In this document: positions 42,990-51,418 of the stretch, one piece after another | Layout of the letters: each line of letters starts with the position of its first letter | How positions within the stretch are numbered: position 1 is the first letter of the stretch | Origin: Streptomyces cathayae | Lineage (GTDB): Bacteria; Actinomycetota; Actinomycetes; Streptomycetales; Streptomycetaceae | Direction: 5' to 3' | DNA: 64,000 bases | Assembly (NCBI RefSeq): GCF_029760955.1 | Contig: NZ_CP121682.1 | Span: forward strand, 5,332,001 to 5,396,000 | Made by a program: the position numbers and the translations under genes | The notes under the pieces: generated by a model | Told to the model about the DNA's origin: nothing | Databases searched by the model: none | Seen by the model: only the letters and a program-made list of their open reading frames with translations

Positions 42990-45664
42990 GCAGCCGGAGG
43001 ACGAGGCCCGCCCTCACGGAACCCGCCCTCACAGAACCCGCCCTCACGGAACCCGCCACCCGGCTGCCCGTGCACGCCTCCTCCGGGAAGCGGCTCGGCG
43101 CCTCCCACCCGCGCCAGGAGGGACCGGCCGACCTGCGGCTCGTACCGCCCGCGCTGGCGGCCTGGATCACGGCGGCGGTGATGCTGCACGCCCCGCCCGA
43201 CCGGGTGCTGGGCACCGTGATCGCGTCCCTGGCACTGGCCACCGTCCTCCTCGCCCTGCGAAACCGCAGAGCGGGACCGGGACCTGCGGGACGGGGACGT
43301 AGGGGGCAGGGACGTACGGGGCAGGGACACGTACGCGTCTCCGGAGTCGCGGTACTGCTCTGCGTCGCCGCTGCCGCCTGCTCGGCGGGGCTGCACGGCG
43401 CGGATCTGCGGCGGGGCCCGGTACCGGAGCTGGCGCGGGAGTACGCCGCCGTGACGGCCGAGGTCGAGATCACCTCCGACCCCCGCCTGACCCGGCCCAG
43501 GACCGGCACCGGCCGACCGGCCCCGACGACGGTGCTCATCGAGGCCGACGTGCGGCGGGTGGAGCGGGCAGGGCAGGCCGGGGTCGGATCGGCGGTGGCG
43601 ACCCGGGCCCCGGTGCTGATGATGGTCGACGCGCGTCCGGCCGGGGACGGTACGCCGGAGGGACGCGCACGCCCTGCCGGGAAACGTTCACCGTGGCTCG
43701 GACTGCTGCCGTCCACCCGGCTGCGGATCGAGGCCCGGCTCGCGCCCGCGACGGCGGGCGGTGACCGGTTCGCGGCCGTGCTGCGGGTCAAGGGCCGGGA
43801 CGGACCGGAGACGGTGGGGGAGCCGACGGGGCCACAACGGCTGGCGGGGCGGCTGCGGGCCGGACTGAGGACGGCGACCGACGGGCTGTCGACGGACGCG
43901 CGGGCCCTGCTGCCGGGGCTGGTCGTCGGCGACACCGCACGCGTCACCCCGGAACTCGAAGAGGCGTTCAGAGAGACCGACCTCACCCACACGCTGGCCG
44001 TCTCCGGTGCCAACTTCACCATCCTCCTCGCCCTGCTCCTCGGCCCGCCGGGCCTGGCGCAGTATGCCGAGCGCCGTGGTCTGGCCGCGCGCCTCGGCAT
44101 CCCGCTGCGGACGACCGCGCTGCTCGGCGGGGTGATCTCGCTCGGGTTCGTCGTCGTGTGCCGGCCGGATCCGAGTGTGCTGCGGGCCGCGGCCTGCGGG
44201 TCCGTCGCCCTGCTCGCGCTCGCCACCGGCCGCCGCAGATCGCTGATCCCGGCGCTGGCGACGGCCGTCCTGCTGCTGGTGCTCTACGACCCGTGGCTGG
44301 CCCGCACCTACGGCTTCCTGCTCTCCGTGCTGGCCACCGGCGCCCTGCTCACGCTCGCCCCGCGCTGGAGCACCGGACTGCGACGGCGCGGAGTGCCGCC
44401 ACGGCTCGCGGAGGCGCTGGCCGCCGCGGGTGCCGCGCAGGCGGTGTGCGCGCCGGTGGTCGTCGTCCTGTCGGCGCGGGTGAGCCTGGTGGCGGTGCCG
44501 TGCAACCTCCTCGCCGAGTTCGCGCTCGCACCGGCCACCGTGCTGGGCTTCCTGGCGCTGGCCACCGCCCTGCCGGCGATACCGCTGGCGAAGGCGCTCG
44601 CCTGGTGCGCGAGCTGGCCCGCGGAGTGGATCGCGCAGATCGCCCGGACCGGGGCCGCGCTGCCCGGCGCCGGAATCGACTGGCCGGGCGGCTGGGCCGG
44701 GGCGGCACTGCTCGGGGCGCTCACCCCGGTCGTGCTGCTGGCCGGCCGGAGGCTGCTGGGGCACCCCTGGTGGTGCGCGGTCTGCGCGCTGCTCCTGGTG
44801 CTCCTGGTGGTGCGGCCGCCGCCGCTGACCCGGGTGGTCACGGGCTGGCCGCCGCCGGGCTGGCGGCTGGTGATGTGCGACGTGGGCCAGGGCGACGCGA
44901 TGGTGCTGGCGGCGGGCGAGGACACCGGGGTGGTCGTGGACGCCGGCCCGGACCCGGCCCTGGTGGACCGCTGCCTGCGCTCCCTCGGCATCACCCGCGT
45001 CCCGCTGGTCGTGCTGACCCACTTCCACGCCGACCATGTGGCGGGCCTGCCCGGTGTGCTGCGCGGCCGCTCGGTGGGCGAGATCGCGATCACGGGACTG
45101 GAGGAACCTGCCGACCAGGCCCGCTTCGTACGCCGTCTCGCGGCCGACCGGCACCTGCCGATGACGCGTGCCGTCGCCGGGGAGCGGCGGCGCACGGGGG
45201 ACCTGTCCTGGGAGGTGGTGTGGCCCCCACTGAGCCCCCGGCAGCCCGCAGCGCCCACGGCCCCGCAGTCCTGGACCCCGCAGCCGGAGGGCCCGAACGA
45301 CGCCAGCGTAGCCATGCTCGTCCGGACAGGGGGCCTGCGCCTGCTCCTGCTCGGCGACCTGGAACCCCCGGCCCAGCGGGCCCTGGCCAGATCACCCGCC
45401 GCGGGGCGCCTGGCCGACGTCGACATCCTGAAGGTCGCCCACCACGGCTCGTCCTTCCAGGATCCCGGCCTCCTGCGCCGGGTGGCACCCCGGCTGGCGC
45501 TGATCTCCGCGGGCCGCGACAACACGTACGGCCACCCGGCTCCCACCACGCTCGACGCCCTCCGCAACGCCGGTACCGCGGTCCTGCGGACCGACCGCGA
45601 CGGCGCGATCGCGGTGCTCGGCGACGAGGACGGGAGGGGAGAGCTACGAGTGGCGCGACGCTGA
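42986..45664 (+). CDS. comEC: ComEC/Rec2 DNA channel protein
   Basis: An 892-aa membrane protein. The N-terminus contains three direct 15-bp repeats (43010-43054) giving LTEPALTEPALTEPA. An OB-like soluble region and the Competence channel domain follow (LTHTLAVSGANFTILLALL, then many helices). A C-terminal metallo-beta-lactamase domain (CDVGQGDAM, THFHADHVAGLPG, VAHHGSSFQDP) probably degrades the incoming non-transported strand. Coupled to comEA by a 4-bp overlap. Natural transformation in Streptomyces is poorly documented. Its 3' end is duplicated in diverged form at 48290. Confidence 0.93.
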   Translation: MSSRRTRPALTEPALTEPALTEPATRLPVHASSGKRLGASHPRQEGPADLRLVPPALAAWITAAVMLHAPPDRVLGTVIASLALATVLLALRNRRAGPGPAGRGRRGQGRTGQGHVRVSGVAVLLCVAAAACSAGLHGADLRRGPVPELAREYAAVTAEVEITSDPRLTRPRTGTGRPAPTTVLIEADVRRVERAGQAGVGSAVATRAPVLMMVDARPAGDGTPEGRARPAGKRSPWLGLLPSTRLRIEARLAPATAGGDRFAAVLRVKGRDGPETVGEPTGPQRLAGRLRAGLRTATDGLSTDARALLPGLVVGDTARVTPELEEAFRETDLTHTLAVSGANFTILLALLLGPPGLAQYAERRGLAARLGIPLRTTALLGGVISLGFVVVCRPDPSVLRAAACGSVALLALATGRRRSLIPALATAVLLLVLYDPWLARTYGFLLSVLATGALLTLAPRWSTGLRRRGVPPRLAEALAAAGAAQAVCAPVVVVLSARVSLVAVPCNLLAEFALAPATVLGFLALATALPAIPLAKALAWCASWPAEWIAQIARTGAALPGAGIDWPGGWAGAALLGALTPVVLLAGRRLLGHPWWCAVCALLLVLLVVRPPPLTRVVTGWPPPGWRLVMCDVGQGDAMVLAAGEDTGVVVDAGPDPALVDRCLRSLGITRVPLVVLTHFHADHVAGLPGVLRGRSVGEIAITGLEEPADQARFVRRLAADRHLPMTRAVAGERRRTGDLSWEVVWPPLSPRQPAAPTAPQSWTPQPEGPNDASVAMLVRTGGLRLLLLGDLEPPAQRALARSPAAGRLADVDILKVAHHGSSFQDPGLLRRVAPRLALISAGRDNTYGHPAPTTLDALRNAGTAVLRTDRDGAIAVLGDEDGRGELRVARR

Positions 45665-45775
45665 GGGCATGAGGGGAGCCGCGCACGACGACACGGACGA
45701 GGAAGCGACCCGAGCCCGGACGCGGGCACACAAGCGGGCACCGACGCCGGTCCGGACGCGACGGCGGTCGACGCC
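45588..45775 (+). repeat. comEC-NAT junction duplication, copy 1
   Basis: The end of comEC plus ~110 bp that match the start of the N-acetyltransferase gene. Shared words include CTGAGGGCATGAGGG, AGGAAGCGA and CCGGTCCGGACGCGACGGCGGT. The corresponding diverged block is at 48290-48476, ~2.7 kb away, and the two enclose the exporter and TetR genes. Confidence 0.75.
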
Positions 45776-45824
45776 GGACTCTCCGATGTACGCCGTGATG
45801 CCGGCCGGGCTGCCGCTGCCCTGA
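45669..45824 (+). pseudogene. 5' remnant of an arylamine N-acetyltransferase gene
   Basis: From ATG 45669 the bases follow the intact NAT start at 48369, but frame-shifting indels break the reading frame and homology ends near 45775. It then runs into unrelated sequence and stops. Confidence 0.6.
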
Positions 45825-46566
45825 GCGGTGGAGAGGGGGCAGCCTCTTCCAGAGCGCGGCGCGCGGCAGTAAAAGCCTTCATGGGCCGTTCATGTCGGTG
45901 TGCTCAGCGATGGCCATCGCGACCCTGGCGAAACAGCGCCGGGGTGAACGCATCTGTCACCGCTCGGGCTGCTTCTGCCACCGGCCCCGGACCGACGACG
46001 GCAACGGCAACGGTGATGCCTCGCTGATGCGGCTCACACCAGAAGGGCCTGTGAACGGACCAATCGGGCATGTCCTCGAACAGACCCTCGATGCGATGGC
46101 CGATGCCGAGGAAATCCTCGTAGCGGGCGACGCCGGCCTGGCCCAGAACCGGGCCGGGACCGGCCTTGTACTTGCCGCGGTCCTCAACCACCAGGCGCTT
46201 GGGCCTTCGCCTGGGCCGGAGCGGCGAAGCCAGGCTGTCCGAGCCGGCCCACCGCCGCCGCGCGGCCGAACTCGCTCACCGCATCGCCGCAGAGGACGGC
46301 GCCGCTGCGATGCTCGCCCCCATCGGCTCAGGGGGTGCCGGGCGAGCCCGAGGGATGCTCCGTCGTCGTGCTGCTGTGCCAGGCTGTCCGAGACGCTCTG
46401 CCGCGTCCAGCGCTGCCGAAACTCACGAATGATTCGAACGCCGCCGCCCCCGGCCGCTTTCCGAAGTCGTGAGTAAACGCTGCCGAAGTCGTGAACGTGG
46501 TCGACTCGCCGAGCTCCTTCGCCGCCTCATCGGCAGCTCCAGTCGCGATCGCCGCTCTCAGAAGCG
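45776..46566. other. Low-confidence region between the NAT remnant and the exporter
   Basis: About 790 bases with no firm gene. On the plus strand, 46196-46300 reads SEPAHRRRAAELAHRIAAEDG, which resembles the C-terminal helix of macrolide-type glycosyltransferases and may be a degraded end of such a gene. CCGAAGTCGTGA is repeated at ~46459 and ~46482. Gene debris is the likeliest explanation. Confidence 0.4.
45904..46191 (-). CDS. Doubtful hypothetical protein
   Basis: An open frame of 95 codons starting GTG or ATG near 46191. It reads GPGPVLGQAGVARYEDFLGI then HRIEGLFEDMPDWSVHRP and has reasonable codon bias. No RBS, family or partner is evident, and it lies in a region of gene debris. It may be a fragment. 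Confidence 0.3.
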   Translation of the reverse strand: MVEDRGKYKAGPGPVLGQAGVARYEDFLGIGHRIEGLFEDMPDWSVHRPFWCEPHQRGITVAVAVVGPGPVAEAARAVTDAFTPALFRQGRDGHR

Positions 46567-47499
46567 TCAGGCGCCGTACTCGGTCGGCCTTGCGGCCTTG
46601 CCCGCATCCGTATCCCGCGCGCACACCCTGGTGGATGAGGCATCACCGCGATAAACGATGACGACTGCTGAGAGGACGACGGCCAGACCGAGAGCGGTCT
46701 GCGGACCGAACGGTTCACCGAACATGAAGGCTCCCCAGCCCGCTGTGACCGGGGCCATGAGGAACATGAGCGTGTTGACCTTGGTGACTCCGGAGCGCCT
46801 CAGGATGAGCCAGTACAGCCCGTACCCGCCGAAGGTCGACAAGGCCACGAGCCAGGTGATCGCGACCCAGAACGAGGGCTCAGCAGGTGGTTTCGCGACT
46901 CCGGCGCTCACGGCAAGTGCCGTGAAGACGACTGCACTGGTGGCGCAGTGGACGGTCATCGACACCGAGGGTGCGACCCGCGCGCGGGAGCGGCTTTCGA
47001 GGAACGTGGCCGCCACCAGCGAGAACATGCCGAGGAAGGGGACGAGATAGGCCCACCGGGCCACACCGGTGCCGGCCGCGGCATCGGCCATGGTGACAAG
47101 GGCGACGCCGCTCACCCCCAGGCACAGGCCGAGCCACTGCTTGCGCGTGACGTACTGACGCAGCAACGGTCCGGCGAGTACTCCGGCGACGAGGGGCTGG
47201 ACGCCGTCGATCAGGGCTGTGGTGCCGCTGGAGACCCCGAGTTGAATCGCGTAGTAGACGGTGAGCAGGTAGCCGCTCTGCGACAGCGCGCCGATCATGG
47301 ACTGCCGGGCCACATCCCGCACCGTGAGGCCCCGCCACGACGTTCCGGAGGTGGTGGCGATGACGATCAGGACGACGGCCAGCGGCAGGAACCGCCACAT
47401 CAGGATCGTGACCGCGGACGCACTGCCCGCGCCGAGCTTGGCCCCGATGAACCCGGAACTCCAGCAGAGCACGAAGGCGATCGAGAGCAGGAAGTTCAT
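46567..47499 (-). CDS. EamA/DMT-superfamily exporter
   Basis: A 310-aa inner-membrane protein with about ten hydrophobic helices in two EamA halves: FLLSIAFVLCWSSGFIGAKLG opens the first, YLVPFLGMFSLVAATFLESRS the second, and VTAGWGAFMFGEPFGPQTALG is the conserved end of the second repeat. Probably exports a small metabolite or toxic compound. It is divergent from a TetR gene with two operator-like sites between them, so it is likely derepressed by the TetR ligand. The whole pair is bracketed by the duplicated comEC-NAT junction. Confidence 0.88.
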   Translation of the reverse strand: MNFLLSIAFVLCWSSGFIGAKLGAGSASAVTILMWRFLPLAVVLIVIATTSGTSWRGLTVRDVARQSMIGALSQSGYLLTVYYAIQLGVSSGTTALIDGVQPLVAGVLAGPLLRQYVTRKQWLGLCLGVSGVALVTMADAAAGTGVARWAYLVPFLGMFSLVAATFLESRSRARVAPSVSMTVHCATSAVVFTALAVSAGVAKPPAEPSFWVAITWLVALSTFGGYGLYWLILRRSGVTKVNTLMFLMAPVTAGWGAFMFGEPFGPQTALGLAVVLSAVVIVYRGDASSTRVCARDTDAGKAARPTEYGA

Positions 47500-47514
47500 G
47501 TCTCGCCCTCCAGT

Positions 47515-47557
47515 AAACAGATCGGTATACCCGCCAAGTCACTATACAGATCGGTAT
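47515..47557. promoter_or_regulatory. Two TetR-operator-like sites
   Basis: AAACAGATCGGTAT (47515-47528) and ATACAGATCGGTAT (47544-47557) are near-identical 14-mers, each an imperfect palindrome (ATAC-N6-GTAT), spaced 29 bp apart in the 69-bp gap between the divergent exporter and tetR genes. They are well placed to block both promoters. Confidence 0.7.
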
Positions 47558-47568
47558 GGTGTGGAGGT

Positions 47569-48177
47569 ATGGGTATTGCCGAGAGACCGCGACGGATCAC
47601 GATGACGCCTGCCGCACGGCGCGTCCTGGAGGCCGCCGCGAGGCTGTTCTACGAGCGCGGCGTCCATGCCGTCGGGGTGGACCTGATCGCCGCCGAGGCC
47701 GGGGTGACGAAGAAGACCCTCTACGACCGGTTCGGTTCCAAGGAGCAGGTCGTCGTGGAGTACCTCGCGGATCGTGATGAACGCTGGCGGGGCTTCCTCG
47801 CCCGGTATCTCGACGCGGCACAGCCGGGGTCTGCGGCGCGCGTCCTGGCCGTCTTCGACGCCTCACGCGCGTGGGCGAAGAAGAACAGTTCCAAGGGATG
47901 CGGCATGGTCAACGCTCACGCCGAGATCAGCGACCCGTCCCACCCGGCCTACCCGATCATCATCGAACAGAAGCAGTGGATGCTCGCCCTGTTCACCGAC
48001 CTCGTCGGGGACATGGATCAGGTCGGGGCCGACCGTCTGAGCCGGACGCTCATGCTGCTTCACGAAGGAGCGCTCGTCGCCCACGGCCTGAACGTCTTCG
48101 CGGACCCCATCAGCCATGCCCGTGAACAGGCGCAAGCTCTTCTTGTCGCCGTGGGGGACTCCGCGGCGAAGCGGTGA
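47569..48177 (+). CDS. TetR-family regulator
   Basis: A 202-aa repressor. The N-terminal HTH is clear: AARLFYERGVHAVGVDLIAAEAGVTKKTLYDRFGSKEQVVVEYL. The rest is a helical ligand domain with one notable Cys in NSSKGCGMVNAHAE. ATG 47569 is adjacent to GGAGG (only 1 nt), so either ATG 47602 is used or translation is leaderless from TATGGT at 47555. Controls the divergent DMT exporter by position. Confidence 0.88.
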   Translation: MGIAERPRRITMTPAARRVLEAAARLFYERGVHAVGVDLIAAEAGVTKKTLYDRFGSKEQVVVEYLADRDERWRGFLARYLDAAQPGSAARVLAVFDASRAWAKKNSSKGCGMVNAHAEISDPSHPAYPIIIEQKQWMLALFTDLVGDMDQVGADRLSRTLMLLHEGALVAHGLNVFADPISHAREQAQALLVAVGDSAAKR

Positions 48178-48289
48178 GGCGACGCCTGAAGGATCGCTTC
48201 CGAGAGCCGGAACGGCGCGATGTTCCGCCCTTCGGCGAGGACTGACGGCCGGGGCCCGGCGCTCGGCGCGGGCGACCGACCCGGGCGCC

Positions 48290-48476
48290 GGACCGTGACG
48301 GACCGGGACGGGTCGGTCGTGGTGCTCGGTGGTGGGGAGGGGAGTTGCGGGTGCGCGAGACTGAGGGCATGAGGGAAGCAGCGCGCGACGACACACACGT
48401 GGACACGGACAAGGAAGCGAACGCGGACACGCGAGCGGGCGCCGACACCGGTCCGGACGCGACGGCGGTTGATGCC
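48290..48476 (+). repeat. comEC-NAT junction duplication, copy 2
   Basis: The first ~75 bases are a diverged copy of the comEC 3' end (GACCGGGACGG...GTGGTGCTCGG against the same positions of comEC), with its reading frame broken. The rest is the start of the intact NAT gene. Partner of 45588-45775. Confidence 0.7.
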
Positions 48477-49301
48477 TATCTGCGGCGACTGGGCGTCGAA
48501 CGGCCGGCCCGGCCCACCGCCGACGCGCTGCGCGAACTGCACTTGCGCCATCTGCGGGCCGTGCCCTTCGAGAACCTCTCGGTCCACCTCGGCGAGGAGA
48601 TCGTGCTCGACGGGAAACGGCTGCTGGACAAGGTGGTCAGCGGCCGACGGGGCGGCTTCTGCTACGAACTCAACGGAGCCTTCGGCACTTTGCTCACCGC
48701 CCTCGGGTACGAGGTCGTCCTGCTCGCCGCGCGGGTGTACGGCGACGGAGGACGGCTCGGCATCCCGTACGACCATCTCGCCCTGCGGGTACGGACCCCG
48801 GACGGAGACGACCTGCTCGCCGATGTCGGGTTCGGGGCGCACTTCCTGTTGCCGCCGGTGTTCGGGGAGCGGGAGGAGCAGAAGGACCCCGGGGGCACGT
48901 TCCGGATCGCCGAGGTGGTGCCCGACGCGGCCGGGGTGCGCGGTGGCCGTGACGTCCAGGACATCGCCCCGGTCGCGGACCTGGACGTGCTGCGGGACGG
49001 GAAGCGGGTGTACCGGCTGGAGCAGCGCCCGAGGGTGCTCGGCGACTTCGTGGGCGGGGCGTGGTGGCACAGCACCTCGCCGCAGTCGCATTTCACGCGG
49101 TCACTCGTCTGCTCACGGGCCACCGAGGACGGAGGGAGGATCACGCTCAGCAGCCGCAAGGTCACAGCGACAGCGGGGGACGGTACGCGTGAGGAGCGGG
49201 AGTTGGGGACGGACGAGGAGGTGCTCGCGTTCTACCGGGACCGGTTCGGAATCCGCCTCGCCCAGGTGCCGGCTGTGAGAAATCCCCACCAGGCCAGCTG
49301 A
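48369..49301 (+). CDS. nat: Arylamine N-acetyltransferase
   Basis: A 310-aa acetyl-CoA-dependent enzyme acetylating aromatic amines, hydrazines or an aminoarene in a secondary metabolite. The Cys-His-Asp triad is visible: RGGFCYELNG (Cys), YDHLALRV (His), LADVGFG (Asp). The first ~35 residues are an Asp/Thr/Ala-rich extension not seen in typical NATs. ATG 48369 is preferred over GTGs further up, which lie in the diverged comEC remnant. Confidence 0.9.
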   Translation: MREAARDDTHVDTDKEANADTRAGADTGPDATAVDAYLRRLGVERPARPTADALRELHLRHLRAVPFENLSVHLGEEIVLDGKRLLDKVVSGRRGGFCYELNGAFGTLLTALGYEVVLLAARVYGDGGRLGIPYDHLALRVRTPDGDDLLADVGFGAHFLLPPVFGEREEQKDPGGTFRIAEVVPDAAGVRGGRDVQDIAPVADLDVLRDGKRVYRLEQRPRVLGDFVGGAWWHSTSPQSHFTRSLVCSRATEDGGRITLSSRKVTATAGDGTREERELGTDEEVLAFYRDRFGIRLAQVPAVRNPHQAS

Positions 49302-49322
49302 TCGGGGCCAGTGGGGTTTTTA

Positions 49323-49577
49323 ATGGCTGCCGTGAGCGATGTGAGACATGTGCTGGTGCTGCCCGACCGGGATGCCGCGGAGGAGGTGGCGGAGGCGCTC
49401 GGGGAGCGCTTCGGTGTCGACGAGGAGCCGCGGCTCGTCCGGGACGCGCTGGCCGGTGAGGACGACGCCGAGGACGCCCAGTGGCTCGTCGTCCTGCGCG
49501 ACGAGGGGCAGCGGCTGGACCCCGGAGCACTGGACGAGTTCGCGGCGGAGTGGGAGGGCTGGCGGGAGGAGCCCTGA
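49323..49577 (+). CDS. Small acidic conserved hypothetical protein
   Basis: An 84-aa, strongly acidic protein: VRHVLVLPDRDAAEEVAEALGERFGV followed by DAQWLVVLRDEG, suggesting a small beta-alpha-beta fold like those that bind nucleotides or other proteins. No catalytic motif. Located directly before holA, 61 bp away. I recall similar small proteins at this site in Streptomyces genomes, without a function. Confidence 0.7.
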   Translation: MAAVSDVRHVLVLPDRDAAEEVAEALGERFGVDEEPRLVRDALAGEDDAEDAQWLVVLRDEGQRLDPGALDEFAAEWEGWREEP

Positions 49578-49638
49578 CCCTGCGGCACCGCGGCGCCGGG
49601 AACCGTCGCTGTCGGTGGTGCGTGGGATGCTTGTCGCG

Positions 49639-50628
49639 ATGGCCAGGAAGACAGCTCAAGACGACCCTCTCGTCCCGGTGACGCTCGCCGTGGGCCAGGA
49701 GGACCTCCTGCTCGACCGTGCCGTGCGGGAGGTGGTGGACGCCGCGAAGGCCGCCGACGCCGACACGGACGTACGGGACCTCACCCCGGACCAGCTCCAG
49801 CCCGGCACCCTCGCCGAGCTGACCAGTCCGTCGCTCTTCGCCGAACGCAAGGTCGTGGTCGTACGCAACGCGCAGGACCTGTCGGCCGACACCGTCAAGG
49901 ACGTGAAGGCGTATCTCGGGGCGCCCGCCGAGGAGATCACCCTGATCCTGCTGCACGCGGGCGGCGCCAAGGGCAAGGGGCTGCTCGACGCGGCGCGCAA
50001 GGCGGGCGCGCGGGAGGTGGCCTGCCCGAAGATGACGAAGCCGGCCGACCGGCTGGCCTTCGTGCGGGGCGAGTTCCGGGCCGTCGGGAGATCGGCCACA
50101 CCGGAGGCGTGCCAGGTGCTGGTCGACGCCCTCGGCAGTGATCTGCGGGAGCTGGCCTCGGCGGTGTCCCAGCTGGCGGCGGACATCGAGGGGACGATCG
50201 ACGAGGCGGTCGTCGGCCGGTACTACACCGGGCGGGCCGAGGCGTCGAGCTTCACGGTCGCCGACCGCGCGGTGGAGGGACGGGCGACGGAGGCGCTGGA
50301 GGCGCTGCGCTGGTCGCTGGCGACGGGGGTGGCGCCGGTGCTGATCACCAGCGCGCTGGCCCAGGGCGTACGGGGCATCGGGAAGCTGCTGTCGGCGCGC
50401 GGCGGCAGACCGGCCGATCTGGCGCGGGAGTTGGGCATGCCGCCGTGGAAGATCGACCGGGTGCGGCAGCAGATGCGGGGCTGGACCCCGGACGGCGTGT
50501 CCGTGGCGCTGCGGGCCGTGGCCGAGGCGGACGCCGGGGTCAAGGGCGCCGGGGACGACCCGGAGTACGCCCTGGAGAAGGCGGTCGTCACCATCGCGCG
50601 CGCGGCGCGGTCGCGGGGACGGGCGTAG
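49639..50628 (+). CDS. holA: DNA polymerase III delta subunit
   Basis: A 329-aa clamp-loader subunit that opens the beta clamp. The N-terminal domain begins VTLAVGQEDLLLDRAV (the GxEx-LLxx signature of delta) with SLFAERKVVVVRNAQ near residue 65. The C-terminal helical domain has LGMPPWKIDRVRQQMRG, typical of HolA. Start MARKTAQDDP at 49639 is preferred over ATG 49627, four codons earlier. A terminator follows. Confidence 0.92.
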   Translation: MARKTAQDDPLVPVTLAVGQEDLLLDRAVREVVDAAKAADADTDVRDLTPDQLQPGTLAELTSPSLFAERKVVVVRNAQDLSADTVKDVKAYLGAPAEEITLILLHAGGAKGKGLLDAARKAGAREVACPKMTKPADRLAFVRGEFRAVGRSATPEACQVLVDALGSDLRELASAVSQLAADIEGTIDEAVVGRYYTGRAEASSFTVADRAVEGRATEALEALRWSLATGVAPVLITSALAQGVRGIGKLLSARGGRPADLARELGMPPWKIDRVRQQMRGWTPDGVSVALRAVAEADAGVKGAGDDPEYALEKAVVTIARAARSRGRA

Positions 50629-50713
50629 GGCCGCTGCCCACCGGGTGTCCTGCCGGGTGTGTCCCCGGGCGCCCTGCCGGCGTCGGCCCCACCGGCCGCC
50701 CGGCCCCCACAGA

Positions 50714-50765
50714 CCGAGGACCCCGCCCGTCACCCGGGGGAAGGGTGGACGGACGGGGTCCTCGG
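50714..50765 (+). terminator. holA terminator
   Basis: CCGAGGACCCCG (50714-50725) pairs perfectly with CGGGGTCCTCGG (50754-50765) around a 28-nt loop. It may act for rpsT from the other strand as well. Confidence 0.6.
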
Positions 50766-50775
50766 TCGAAGCACG

Positions 50776-50817
50776 GAGCTCGTACCCGCGTGGCGAACGC
50801 AGGCCGCGTACGAGCTC
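50776..50817 (-). terminator. Inverted repeat downstream of rpsT
   Basis: GAGCTCGTAC (50776-50785) and GTACGAGCTC (50808-50817) form a 10-bp stem with a 22-nt loop, ~70 nt past the rpsT stop on the minus strand; plausible rpsT terminator. Confidence 0.45.
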
Positions 50818-50886
50818 GGGGTGCCGGTCGGGGGCGGAGAGAGAGGGCCCGCCCGGGTCCTTCCGGCGATCAGATCAAAGAGTGGT

Positions 50887-51153
50887 TCAGCCCTTGACGG
50901 ACGCGACCTTCAGCGCCAGCGCCGACTTCTTGTTGGCGGCCTGGTTCTTGTGGATGACGCCCTTGGAGACGGCCTTGTCGAGCTGACGCGCGGCGACGCG
51001 CTGGTACTCGGCGGCCTTCTCGGCGTCACCCGCGGCGACGGCCTCGCGAGCCTTGCGGATCGCGGTCTTCAGAGAGGACTTGACGGCCTTGTTGCGCAGC
51101 CGGGCCTTCTCGTTGGTCTTGTTCCGCTTGATCTGGGACTTGATGTTCGCCAC
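50887..51153 (-). CDS. rpsT: 30S ribosomal protein S20
   Basis: An 88-aa Lys/Ala/Arg-rich helical protein: [20 protein letters not shown] at the start and [19 protein letters not shown] near the end, both diagnostic for S20. It uses a GTG start (51153), as is frequent here; the upstream in-frame extension is not protein-like. It stands alone on the minus strand between holA and lepA, the usual actinobacterial layout. Confidence 0.97.
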   Translation of the reverse strand: MANIKSQIKRNKTNEKARLRNKAVKSSLKTAIRKAREAVAAGDAEKAAEYQRVAARQLDKAVSKGVIHKNQAANKKSALALKVASVKG

Positions 51154-51418
51154 GAATGAGCCTCTACAGGTTCTGGCACGGGGCCGCAGGGGTCCCGCGC
51201 CGGTGATTGCTTTCCGACGGTGCCCCGTGCCGGGAGGGCAAGAGACACAGCTCCCCACACTACCAGCGGCCCGATCGGCGGCCCAAACCCGTCCCGCGGC
51301 CCACCCGGGGGACGCCGTCCGGAGGAGCTCACCCCGCACCCGTGGGACGATGGAAGCTACGTATCGATCCGACCCGAGACCGCAGACACTGCGGACGCCT
51401 CAAGAATCAGGACCCTGC

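Noticed and set aside
46328..46624. 98-codon minus-strand frame beside the exporter gene
   Set aside because: Overlaps the exporter 3' end and a repeat-containing stretch; text is not protein-like.
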